Notes: generated by a model not told the origin, from the letters alone. A stretch of 12,121 nt of DNA from an uncultured Collinsella sp. (GCA_900545905.1 URBA01000023.1:1-12121); one strand, 5' to 3'; positions 1 through 6,105 are shown, numbered from the stretch's first letter. A program made the numbers and translations.

Positions 1-3
1 GCT

Positions 4-36
4 TCGTCGGCAGCGTCAGATGTGTATAAGAGACAG
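4..36 (+). other. Illumina Nextera adapter (artefact)
   Basis: The run is TCGTCGGCAGCGTC followed directly by the 19-base Tn5 mosaic end AGATGTGTATAAGAGACAG. Together these are the Nextera Read 1 transposase adapter, matched over all 33 bases. This is library-preparation sequence, not genome. Bases 1-3 are probably also artefactual. Genomic sequence should be taken to begin at about base 37. Confidence 0.97.
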
Positions 37-97
37 GAATAGAAAGCGGGATTTTTCAACCATTTATCCGAGCCTTGTGGAAAAACCGGTCAATTCT

Positions 98-661
98 TCA
101 GCCCTTCTTATGGGTGGGAACCATGACCTTCAGGCCGCCCATATACGGCTGCAGCACTTCGGGGATGGTAACGGTGCCGTCGGCATTGGTGTGCACGCTA
201 TGCCCGTCGTCCTCAAGCGTATCGACATGCACGCCACCCGGCCCCACATGGACCTCTTCACCCTTGCGGTCGTTGGTCACATGGATGCCATTCCAGCCAA
301 CATGAACCTCTTCGCCCTTATCGGGATCGATAACGTGGATACCGTGCGCAAGGGAAACGTCGACGAGCGGCTTGTCGCCATGACAGACTTTGTCAGTGGA
401 GTTCTTGGCCTCTTCGGTCTTATCCGAAGCCTCGGTGTTGCCGTTGCCGTCTCCAACTGCCTCCCCATACAACAGCTCATCCAGCGACACGCCATACAGC
501 GCGGCGAGCGCAATGAGGTTATCGGTATCGGGTGAGGACTCGCTGCGCTCCCATTTACTGACAGCCTGACGACTCACACCCAGCTGGGCGGCAAGCGCCT
601 CCTGAGAAAGCCCGGCAGCCTTGCGGCGATCGACGAGGCGCTGTGCCATCGCAAGATCCAT
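98..661 (-). CDS. XRE-family HTH regulator with His-Val repeat tail
   Basis: This 187-residue protein starts with a Cro/C1-type helix-turn-helix at about residues 7-62. The recognition region reads LSQEALAAQLGVSRQAVSKWERSE, broken here only by description: LSQEALAAQLGVS then RQAVSKWERSE. It is therefore a cytoplasmic sequence-specific DNA-binding protein. A Gly/Asn/Glu/Lys-rich linker (about 66-98) follows. Residues 106-162 then hold about three copies of an 18-residue unit of the form GIHV-x5-KGEEVHVG, which looks like short beta strands with outward His. I do not recognise this tail, and a ligand- or metal-sensing role is only a guess. The ATG at 661 is chosen because AAGGA lies about 7 bases upstream. 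An in-frame ATG at 733 would add 24 residues unlike the family. The protein probably regulates itself, since a repeated GCTACCGGT motif lies upstream. No terminator is visible before the adapter. Confidence 0.9.
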   Translation of the reverse strand: MDLAMAQRLVDRRKAAGLSQEALAAQLGVSRQAVSKWERSESSPDTDNLIALAALYGVSLDELLYGEAVGDGNGNTEASDKTEEAKNSTDKVCHGDKPLVDVSLAHGIHVIDPDKGEEVHVGWNGIHVTNDRKGEEVHVGPGGVHVDTLEDDGHSVHTNADGTVTIPEVLQPYMGGLKVMVPTHKKG

Positions 662-710
662 GGTGGTTCCTTTCGTTTGATGGTCGAATCGAATGAGCCG
701 AGTATGCCGA

Positions 711-777
711 GAACAACCGGTAGCGACCACCATTTCTAGTTAGAATCTGCCCCAACCCTACCGCAACTACCGGTAGC
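711..777 (-). promoter_or_regulatory. Candidate operator pair upstream of HTH gene
   Basis: On the minus strand the 14-mer GCTACCGGTWGTTS occurs twice, at 764-777 and 711-724, 53 bases apart (about five helical turns). The two copies match at 12 of 14 positions. The distal copy contains the 10-base palindrome CTACCGGTAG. They lie 50-116 bases before the HTH gene's ATG and bracket the likely promoter. A weak -10 (CATACT) sits just downstream of the proximal copy. This fits autoregulation, but binding is inferred. Confidence 0.4.
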
Positions 778-790
778 AACCCCTAACGAC

Positions 791-890
791 CAGCCATTTT
801 GGGACAAATGTCAGTGCAAGTAGCAGCCAAGAGTCCCCACTCAGTAAGTTGCGGTGGAATAGTTTTTGGATTCAGCCATTTGTGGACAAA
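791..890. repeat. Short direct repeat, two copies
   Basis: CAGCCATTTTGGGACAAA (791-808) and CAGCCATTTGTGGACAAA (873-890) match at 16 of 18 positions and start 82 bases apart. The second copy forms most of the loop of the hairpin element at 847-913. No function is evident. The pair suggests a local duplication within this gene-free stretch. Confidence 0.6.
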
Positions 891-913
891 GCAGGAACTA
901 TTTCACCGCAACT
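847..913. repeat. Long hairpin element, copy 1 (AGTTGCGGTG family)
   Basis: The left arm AGTTGCGGTGGAATAGTTTT (847-866) pairs with GGAACTATTTCACCGCAACT (894-913) around a 27-base loop. There are three departures from perfect complementarity, and in plus-strand RNA all three would be G-U pairs. Copy 2 at 8142-8208 has the same arm length, nearly the same arm sequence and the same loop length, but an unrelated loop. CCCACTCA lies just to the left of both copies. The element sits between pfkA and the HTH gene, with no ORF in it. Confidence 0.8.
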
Positions 914-975
914 GAATTTCAGACCAGGCACCCGCAGCAAGAAGACGAATAGCCTCGGCCTTCCCAGTTACCGCA

Positions 976-1096
976 GGAGACCCCAGAGCTTACTTCCCAA
1001 ATCTATCCGCAGGACGGAAGGACCCCGCCGCGCGAAGCGCACGGCGGGGTCCTGACATGTCCGAGGACGATTTGGGAGGTAAGCCCTGGGGCCTCC
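976..1096 (-). repeat. Nested palindrome enclosing the pfkA terminator
   Basis: Outer arms at 976-1003 and 1069-1096 are complementary over 28 bases with three mismatches. Read as minus-strand RNA, two of these become G-U pairs. Between the arms are the 12-base-pair hairpin at 1019-1053 and a small TCCG/CGGA hairpin. The whole 121-base block lies 22 bases after the pfkA stop and would form a branched structure at the end of that transcript. It could also be a small non-autonomous element with terminal inverted repeats, but no target duplication is seen. Confidence 0.7.
1019..1053 (-). terminator. Hairpin terminator after pfkA
   Basis: AGGACCCCGCCG (1019-1030) and CGGCGGGGTCCT (1042-1053) form a perfect 12-base-pair GC-rich stem around an 11-base loop. 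It lies 65 bases beyond the pfkA stop. On the minus strand it is followed by TTCCGTCCT, a poor U-tract, so intrinsic termination is likely but not textbook. Confidence 0.65.
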
Positions 1097-1118
1097 GATG
1101 GGGCGGTTCCAGCCGAGA

Positions 1119-2198
1119 CTATTCGTCGCCGAAGCTGATGCCCAGCGCCTTGGCCTCGCGTACCAGGTCGCTCTGGGGGTCGACAAACTTGAGCTTGCCG
1201 GCGACATCCTCGAGCGGCATGTGGCACATCTTGCCGTCGCGCAGGGCAATCATGTAGCCAAACTCGCCGCGTAGGCAGCCGAGAGCCGCCTCGACGCCGC
1301 ACTGGGTCGCAAAGATGCGGTCCTGGGCGTCGGGCTGACCGCCGCGCTGCGTGTGACCGGGGATGGCGACGCGGGTCTCGCGACCGGTCTTGGCCTCGAT
1401 CTCCTTGGCGATGTCGTACACGATTGACGGGCTCGTGCGCTCGGCGAGTTTCTTCTTGTACTCCTTCTTGGACAGCGCCGCGTCCTCCTTGGAGATAGCG
1501 CCCTCGGCGACGGCCACGATGGTAAAGCGGCTGCCGGTCTCCATGCGATGCTCGATGGTCTTGATGACCTGGTCCATGTCGTAGGGGATCTCGGGAATCA
1601 GGATGACGTCCGCGCCGCCCGCGACGCCGGCATACAGCGGAATCCAGCCGACCTTGTGGCCCATGATCTCGATGACAAACACGCGGCCGTGACTCGAGGC
1701 AGTGGTGTGGATGTCGTCGATGCACTTGGTGGCGACGTCGATGGCGCTCGTAAAGCCAAACGTCAGCTCGGTGCCCCAGGTGTCGTTATCGATGGTCTTG
1801 GGCAGGGCGATAACGTTGAGGCCCTCTTCGCGCAGCCGGTTGGCGGTCTTGGTGGAGCCGTTGCCGCCCAGCATAAACAGGCAGTCGAGCTGCAACTTGT
1901 GATAGGTGTGGACCATCGCGGGCACCTTCTCGACGCCGTCGGCCTCGGGAATGTTCAGGCGCTTAAACGGCGTGCGGCTCGTGCCCAGAATAGTGCCGCC
2001 GCGGGTGAGGATGCCGCTAAAATCGGCGGGTGTCATGACACGGAACCTGCTGTAGATAAGGCCCTGGTAGCCGTCCTCAAAACCATAGATCTCGATAGGC
2101 TCTTCGCTATTGGTCATAAGCGTTTTGACAATGCCGCGCATGGTGGCGTTGAGCGCTTGGCAGTCGCCGCCACTGGTAAGAAGACCGATCCTGAGCAT
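1119..2198 (-). CDS. pfkA: 6-phosphofructokinase
   Basis: This 359-residue cytoplasmic enzyme phosphorylates fructose 6-phosphate to the 1,6-bisphosphate, the committed step of glycolysis. The PFK signature is complete: TSGGDCQALNATMRG near the N-terminus (8-22), GGNGS (111-115), PKTIDND (133-139) with catalytic Asp137, EIMGHKVGW (177-185), AEG (231-233) and GHTQRGG (281-287). The phosphoryl-donor signature is mixed. Gly114 matches the ATP-type Gly104 of E. coli PfkA, but Lys134 matches the lysine usual in PPi-type enzymes, and Asn113 replaces Asp103. Donor use (ATP or PPi) cannot be settled by reading. The ATG is preceded by GGAAGGA about 6 bases upstream. It is transcribed away from the amidase gene on the same strand, 140 bases downstream of it, with its own candidate promoter. 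Confidence 0.95.
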   Translation of the reverse strand: MLRIGLLTSGGDCQALNATMRGIVKTLMTNSEEPIEIYGFEDGYQGLIYSRFRVMTPADFSGILTRGGTILGTSRTPFKRLNIPEADGVEKVPAMVHTYHKLQLDCLFMLGGNGSTKTANRLREEGLNVIALPKTIDNDTWGTELTFGFTSAIDVATKCIDDIHTTASSHGRVFVIEIMGHKVGWIPLYAGVAGGADVILIPEIPYDMDQVIKTIEHRMETGSRFTIVAVAEGAISKEDAALSKKEYKKKLAERTSPSIVYDIAKEIEAKTGRETRVAIPGHTQRGGQPDAQDRIFATQCGVEAALGCLRGEFGYMIALRDGKMCHMPLEDVAGKLKFVDPQSDLVREAKALGISFGDE

Positions 2199-2217
2199 GA
2201 TGAATCCTTCCGGGCAA

Positions 2218-2226
2218 GTTATAACA
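2218..2226 (-). promoter_or_regulatory. Candidate extended -10 promoter of pfkA
   Basis: The minus strand reads TGTTATAAC, an extended -10 (TGn plus TATAAC). No good -35 is present at 17 bases, where a G-run of the adjacent inverted repeat lies. The implied start site is close to the Shine-Dalgarno, giving a very short leader. Confidence 0.4.
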
Positions 2227-2235
2227 TGCGCATAA

Positions 2236-2271
2236 GTTTACCCCCCGCACACTGTTGATACGGGGGTAAAC
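2236..2271 (-). promoter_or_regulatory. Inverted repeat upstream of pfkA (operator or terminator)
   Basis: GTTTACCCCC (2236-2245) and GGGGGTAAAC (2262-2271) are perfect 10-base arms around a 16-base spacer. The repeat lies immediately upstream of the candidate pfkA -10, where a repressor or activator could act on the -35 region. It is also 68 bases past the amidase stop and could serve as that gene's terminator, but no U-tract follows. Confidence 0.5.
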
Positions 2272-2338
2272 ATGTTAGCTCAAGCGTATGGAAATGTAAG
2301 CAACGTCAGGCGAGCGTAAGGTCGACGAGCCTGGGTCC

Positions 2339-3424
2339 TTACAGTGCGAAGGCGTCGACGTCGCCCCAGTGGCGGCGCAGCGTAATGGCGGCGGCGGGTT
2401 CGGTATTGTCAAAGACGACCGACCATTGCGTATTGCTGGTGATGTCTTCCGGATTGGGTTCTTGCGCTGCGGCACGCAGGGCTTTCCAGACAATCGTTTC
2501 GTCCTGGGCACCGACATGGGCGTCAAGGACATCGGCGATTGCGACGGCGCGCTCTTTACCATGGCCCAGCTCGCCATTCTTTTGGTTGGGCAGCACTTCG
2601 TCGCCATAGCAGGCGTAGAAGTTCGTAACCTGGCGTACAGGAGTCGCTTTGAAAGCACGGTCCGGATCGCGCGGATCCCACTCTACTACGCGCGCGTCAC
2701 CGGCGGCGTCGTTGATAAAGAAGTGGTAATCGCGTCCTGCCATGGCGTGCATGTCGTAGGCGGAAAGCAGGTCGACAGCTTCTTGCGTGGTGGCGGCACG
2801 GTCGAGCACCAGGCGGATGGCGAGCGAGGTATTGATGACGGGGCGTTGCGTGTCCTGGTCACAGGGCTGGGAATCCAGGGTGAGTACGGCAATGGACACG
2901 CCGCATTCGTTAACACCGTCGAGCTGGGCAAACGGGCCCATGAGTGCGGCGACGCGTCCGGCGACGGAGTCAAGCGGAGTGTTATCGCCCAGGTTGTTAA
3001 GGGCGGCAAACCCGATGGAGGCATAGCCGTCGCGTGGGTGATTGCGCACCAGCAGCGCCGAGGTGTCGTCCTTAAAGTCGTAATTGCGACCGGTGCGCAC
3101 GCGGCCTTCGGCATCTACGGCGACAAAAGCGCTGCAGGCAAACTGGGGTGCCTGGACATGTGTCGGCACACCGGGCAGCACCTGCGCCACCACGGCATCG
3201 ATGTAGGCCTGGTCGTCGCGCACGCCAGCAGCGATGATGCGATCAAGATCGTAGTCGTAGGCGATGTCGATTGCGTACAGGTCATAGCCATCCGCGTAGC
3301 CGGTCAAGCGTTTGAGCGACGCGGCGGACTTGATTTGCTTGTGATAAACGATACCGGTGGCAGCGGCAAGGCCGACGGCGACTCCCGCGACACCGCAGGC
3401 GATGGCAATGTTACGTGGCTTCAT
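2339..3424 (-). CDS. Membrane-anchored linear amide C-N hydrolase (choloylglycine hydrolase-like)
   Basis: This 361-residue protein begins with a signal-anchor (Lys3, Arg4, then hydrophobic about 7-26), so the enzyme should face outside. The likely Ntn nucleophile is Cys97 in FACSAF. Arg113 and Asp116 in GRNYDF fall at +16 and +19 from it, the same spacing as Cys2/Arg18/Asp21 of Clostridium perfringens bile salt hydrolase. DGVNECG (169-175), DYHFFIND (232-239) and VTNFY (266-270) match later family blocks. It should cleave an amide bond in a small acylated substrate such as a conjugated bile acid, N-acyl amino acid or beta-lactam side chain. The substrate is not determinable here. About 96 residues precede the Cys, so processing would be needed to free it. 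The start is supported by AGAGGAG upstream. It is divergent from the M18 peptidase gene. Confidence 0.85.
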   Translation of the reverse strand: MKPRNIAIACGVAGVAVGLAAATGIVYHKQIKSAASLKRLTGYADGYDLYAIDIAYDYDLDRIIAAGVRDDQAYIDAVVAQVLPGVPTHVQAPQFACSAFVAVDAEGRVRTGRNYDFKDDTSALLVRNHPRDGYASIGFAALNNLGDNTPLDSVAGRVAALMGPFAQLDGVNECGVSIAVLTLDSQPCDQDTQRPVINTSLAIRLVLDRAATTQEAVDLLSAYDMHAMAGRDYHFFINDAAGDARVVEWDPRDPDRAFKATPVRQVTNFYACYGDEVLPNQKNGELGHGKERAVAIADVLDAHVGAQDETIVWKALRAAAQEPNPEDITSNTQWSVVFDNTEPAAAITLRRHWGDVDAFAL

Positions 3425-3585
3425 GACGGCTCCTCTCGTCCTGTTAGCGCAATTGTCGCAAAAGGAGCGCGGGCATGATGGCTCAACTTGGTGAGTGGCG
3501 CGGAATTAAGCACGGAATGAAGAGTGCGGCGCTGGCGCGGCGGGGTATGCTGGAAGGGACCATCAACCCAGCGAAAGGGGAGAGC

Positions 3586-4971
3586 ATGACGGATCAGGAA
3601 ACGCCCGAGCGCGCGCATGTGACGGCCGATGATATCGAGGCCGCCAACGACCTTATCGACTTTATCGAGGCATGCCCCAGTATGTTCCATACGGCGGCGA
3701 CCATTATGGCCGAGCTCGACGAGGCGGGCTTTACCTACCTGCCCGAGAATGCGGCGTGGGACATCGAACCGGGCGGGCGTTATTACACGCAGCGCAACAC
3801 CTCGAGCGTTGTTGCCTTTAAGGTGGGCGAGGACCTGGCCGCGACGTGGGGCGAGGACGGCGTCGCCGGTGACTATCATTTTCAGCTCACGGCGTCGCAC
3901 AGCGATTCGCCGACGTTTAAGGTCAAGGCCGTGCCCGAGCTCGATGGCGCAGGCGAGACGTTGCGCCTGAACACCGAGGCCTACGGCGGCATGATCGACT
4001 ACACCTGGTTCGACCGTCCGCTGGCGCTCGCGGGTCGCGTGCTGGTACGCGAGGGCGACCGTATCGAGAGCCGCCTGCTTGCCACCGAACGCGAGGTCGC
4101 TATTATCCCGAGCCTTGCTATCCACATGAACCGCGGCGTTAACGAGGGCTTTGCTCCCAACCGAGCCGTTGACCTGTGCCCGCTCATCAGCGCCGGTGAC
4201 CTTAAGCAGGGAGATTTTGACGCCCTGATTGCTGACGAACTGGATGTTGAGCCCAAGCAGATCCTGGGCCGCGATCTGTTCCTAGTCAATCGTCAGGATG
4301 CGCGCATTTGGGGCTGGGCCGACGAGTTTATCTCGACACCCAAGCTCGACGACCTGGCCTGCGCCTACACCTCGCTGCAGGCATTTTTGGGTGCCGAGAA
4401 CGCGCACGACGTCTCGGTCTTTTGCTGCTTTGATAACGAGGAGGTTGGTTCCGAGACCAAGCAGGGCGCCATGTCGACGTTCTTGGCCGACGTGCTGCGC
4501 CGCATCAACGGATCGCTGGGCTTTGACGATGAGTCGTACCACCGTGCGCTTGCCGCTTCGATGCTCGTGAGCTGCGACAACGCGCATGCCGTGCACCCCA
4601 ACCACGCCGAGAAGTGCGATGCTCGCAATCAGGTTGTGCTCAACGGCGGCATCGTCATCAAGGAAGCCGCCAACCAGCACTACTGCACCGATGCCTTTAG
4701 CCGCGCGGTGTTCCAGGCCATCTGTGATGACGCCGACGTACCCACGCAGGCCTTCGCCAACAAGAGCGATATGGCCGGCGGCTCCACGCTTGGCAATCTG
4801 TCCAATATGCAGGCGAGCATGCACGCCGTGGACGTGGGCCTGCCGCAGCTGGCCATGCACTCAAGCTACGAGACCGGCGGCGTACGCGACGTGATGTACG
4901 CCATCCGCGCCCTCACCGCCTTCTACGAGCGAAACCTAACCATCAACGGCGCCGAAAGCGTGGAACTCTAA
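3586..4971 (+). CDS. M18 family aminopeptidase
   Basis: This 461-residue protein is a cytoplasmic zinc exopeptidase that removes N-terminal, typically acidic or neutral, residues from peptides. Family motifs are all present: CPSMFHT near the N-terminus (30-36), HSDSP with ligand His105, LDDLA with bridging Asp256, DNEEVGS with Glu285/Glu286, SCDNAHAVHPN with Asp331, and the C-terminal LAMHSSYETGG with His425. Length is normal for M18. The ATG at 3586 is chosen because GGGGAG lies about 5 bases upstream. An in-frame ATG at 3475 would add 37 residues with no family match and would run into the divergent promoter region. Two hairpins close the transcript just after the stop. It works in peptide turnover, and no operon partner is visible. 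Confidence 0.95.
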   Translation: MTDQETPERAHVTADDIEAANDLIDFIEACPSMFHTAATIMAELDEAGFTYLPENAAWDIEPGGRYYTQRNTSSVVAFKVGEDLAATWGEDGVAGDYHFQLTASHSDSPTFKVKAVPELDGAGETLRLNTEAYGGMIDYTWFDRPLALAGRVLVREGDRIESRLLATEREVAIIPSLAIHMNRGVNEGFAPNRAVDLCPLISAGDLKQGDFDALIADELDVEPKQILGRDLFLVNRQDARIWGWADEFISTPKLDDLACAYTSLQAFLGAENAHDVSVFCCFDNEEVGSETKQGAMSTFLADVLRRINGSLGFDDESYHRALAASMLVSCDNAHAVHPNHAEKCDARNQVVLNGGIVIKEAANQHYCTDAFSRAVFQAICDDADVPTQAFANKSDMAGGSTLGNLSNMQASMHAVDVGLPQLAMHSSYETGGVRDVMYAIRALTAFYERNLTINGAESVEL

Positions 4972-5008
4972 AACCTGCCAAAAAGGGATGTTAATTTTGG
5001 CAGGTTTT
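4970..5008 (+). terminator. Terminator hairpin, CCTGCC repeat copy 1
   Basis: AAAACCTGCCAAAA (4970-4983) pairs perfectly with TTTTGGCAGGTTTT (4995-5008) around an 11-base loop. It overlaps the stop codon of the M18 gene and ends in a T-run, so it is a plausible intrinsic terminator on either strand. The sequence recurs, loop included, at 7091-7131, which makes it a dispersed repeat as well. Confidence 0.8.
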
Positions 5009-5056
5009 ATCTGGGCGAATGCAAAGGGTGAAACCGAACTAGATCTGCGATACGTG

Positions 5057-5090
5057 GCCGCCGAGGTGCAATGTGCCTCGGCGGCTTTTT
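5057..5090 (+). terminator. Rho-independent terminator after M18 gene
   Basis: GCCGCCGAGG (5057-5066) and CCTCGGCGGC (5076-5085) form a perfect 10-base-pair GC stem followed by five T. This is a strong intrinsic terminator on the plus strand. It is the second in series after the peptidase gene and insulates the toxin-antitoxin operon from it. Confidence 0.9.
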
Positions 5091-5108
5091 GTGTACAGAG
5101 TACGGCTA

Positions 5109-5136
5109 ATGCTTGTAAATGCTATACATGCTTTAC
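5109..5136 (+). promoter_or_regulatory. Iterated operator of the toxin-antitoxin operon
   Basis: Three tandem units start with ATGCT: ATGCTTGTA (5109-5117), ATGCTATAC (5119-5127) and ATGCTTTAC (5128-5136). They are spaced 10 and 9 bases apart, and the last overlaps the -35 box. Ribbon-helix-helix antitoxins commonly bind short repeats about one turn apart, so this is the likely autoregulatory site. Binding is inferred. Confidence 0.5.
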
Positions 5137-5160
5137 GTATCTACCATAGAGCTTTATAAT
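5132..5160 (+). promoter_or_regulatory. Promoter of the toxin-antitoxin operon
   Basis: TTTACG (5132-5137) and the consensus -10 TATAAT (5155-5160) are separated by exactly 17 bases. The antitoxin ATG follows 24 bases after the -10, with AGGAGGGG between. This is the best sigma-70-type promoter in the window. Confidence 0.75.
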
Positions 5161-5184
5161 ATTTTGAAGTATTAAGGAGGGGTC

Positions 5185-5565
5185 ATGACCACAACAGCCG
5201 CTCAGATCAACGTACGTCTCGATGCCGATCTTAAAAGGAGTGGGGACGCCGCTTTCTCCAAGGCCGGTATGACGCCGAGCCAAGCGGTGCGAGCGCTCTG
5301 GCAGCTTGCAGCGTCGCTGGCCGATCGCCCCGGTGCGCTCGAGGATATCCTGCTGCCCAGTCGTGCCCGGGCGGAACAGCGCGAGCGCGAAAAGGCCGCC
5401 AAACGTAAGCTCGAGCTTATGGATCAGGGGTCGAAGCTGTTCGCTGCCGCTTGCTGTGAGTCGGGAATCGATATGGTCAAGGCTCAGCCATCGGACGACG
5501 AAGAGCTCAAACGGAATGCCTATGCGGATCGCTATGGCGAGGAGATGAGCTGGCTCTATGAGTGA
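5185..5565 (+). CDS. RelB/DinJ-family antitoxin
   Basis: This 126-residue protein has an N-terminal ribbon-helix-helix domain (about 7-45): beta strand QINVRLDADL, then helices through MTPSQAVRALWQLAA. This is the RelB/DinJ pattern for DNA binding and dimerisation. A charged, probably flexible C-terminal half (about 55-126) contains the basic stretch ARAEQREREKAAKRK and would wrap the toxin. It is predicted to neutralise the PIN toxin encoded next and to repress their shared promoter. Translation start is supported by a strong AGGAGG about 6 bases before the ATG. The stop overlaps the toxin start by 8 bases, indicating translational coupling. RelB/DinJ proteins usually pair with RelE/YafQ-fold toxins, so the PIN partner is unusual. 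Confidence 0.85.
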   Translation: MTTTAAQINVRLDADLKRSGDAAFSKAGMTPSQAVRALWQLAASLADRPGALEDILLPSRARAEQREREKAAKRKLELMDQGSKLFAAACCESGIDMVKAQPSDDEELKRNAYADRYGEEMSWLYE

Positions 5566-6052
5566 GACTCCAAAGCGCATCTTGGTTGACACCAACGTGT
5601 GGCTCGATTACTTCATTCCCTCACGACGTGGTCGTTCGGTGGCGATTGAGTTTTTACGCGATGCATGCACGGCACAGGTGGATTTGCTGTATGCGGCGAC
5701 ATCGTCCAAAGACCTGTTTTATTTGATTTCAAGCGAACATAAGGCATGGTATCGGCGCGAGCATGGTTCGCTTTCCCAAGATGCCGCTGCGGCAGCGACA
5801 TCGCTTGCATGGGATTGTCTTAGCGTGTTGTCGCAGCTTGCCACGCCAGTGCCCTGTGACCTGAGCGACATATGGATGGCGAGCAGGCAGCGTGAGCTCC
5901 ATAGCGATTACGAAGACGATTTAATCATTGCGGCAGCGATACGCGCTCAAGCAGATCTACTGGTCACCAACGATGTCAAACTCTGTTCACACGCACCCGT
6001 CGCAGCAATGAACGTCGAAAACGCAAGAAACTATCTAACAACGCTTAAATAG
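5558..6052 (+). CDS. PIN-domain toxin (VapC-like ribonuclease)
   Basis: This 164-residue protein is a single PIN domain, a Mg2+-dependent ribonuclease fold used by VapC-type toxins to cut RNA. The first acidic residue is Asp11 in LVDTNVWLDYF. The later acidic cluster is SDYEDDLIIAAA (Asp117, Glu119, Asp120, Asp121), followed by LLVTND with Asp139. Glu60 is a possible additional metal ligand. It is probably a growth-arresting toxin held inactive by the upstream antitoxin. Its ATG overlaps the antitoxin stop as ATGAGTGA, so there is no separate promoter. RNA target unknown. The gene looks AT-richer than its neighbours, in line with horizontal acquisition, though I did not measure this. A PIN-domain protein of other function is possible but unlikely given the pairing. 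Confidence 0.87.
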   Translation: MSETPKRILVDTNVWLDYFIPSRRGRSVAIEFLRDACTAQVDLLYAATSSKDLFYLISSEHKAWYRREHGSLSQDAAAAATSLAWDCLSVLSQLATPVPCDLSDIWMASRQRELHSDYEDDLIIAAAIRAQADLLVTNDVKLCSHAPVAAMNVENARNYLTTLK

Positions 6053-6105
6053 CTCTAAACCTCACTGGCCGAACAAAAGTCAGCGAGAGCTCGCAGCGTC
6101 GAGGG

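Noticed and set aside
20..535. 171-codon plus-strand frame starting MCIRDR
   Set aside because: It begins inside the sequencing adapter and then runs antisense through the HTH gene.
847..913. Possible CRISPR or CRISPR-like unit, from a 27-base spacer between 20-base repeats
   Set aside because: The repeats are inverted and single, not direct and tandem, and no cas genes are present.
976..1096. tRNA-like cloverleaf reading of the nested palindrome
   Set aside because: The outer stem is 28 bases and there are no T-arm or D-arm consensus bases or CCA end.
1548..2258. 236-codon plus-strand frame over pfkA
   Set aside because: Antisense shadow of a complete PFK coding sequence, with no recognisable domain and no ribosome-binding site.
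2369..3478. 369-codon plus-strand frame over the amidase
   Set aside because: Antisense to a gene with conserved catalytic motifs. Its length comes from GC-rich codon bias.
3421..4125. 234-codon minus-strand frame over the M18 gene start
   Set aside because: Antisense shadow of the peptidase, whose zinc-ligand motifs fix the real frame.
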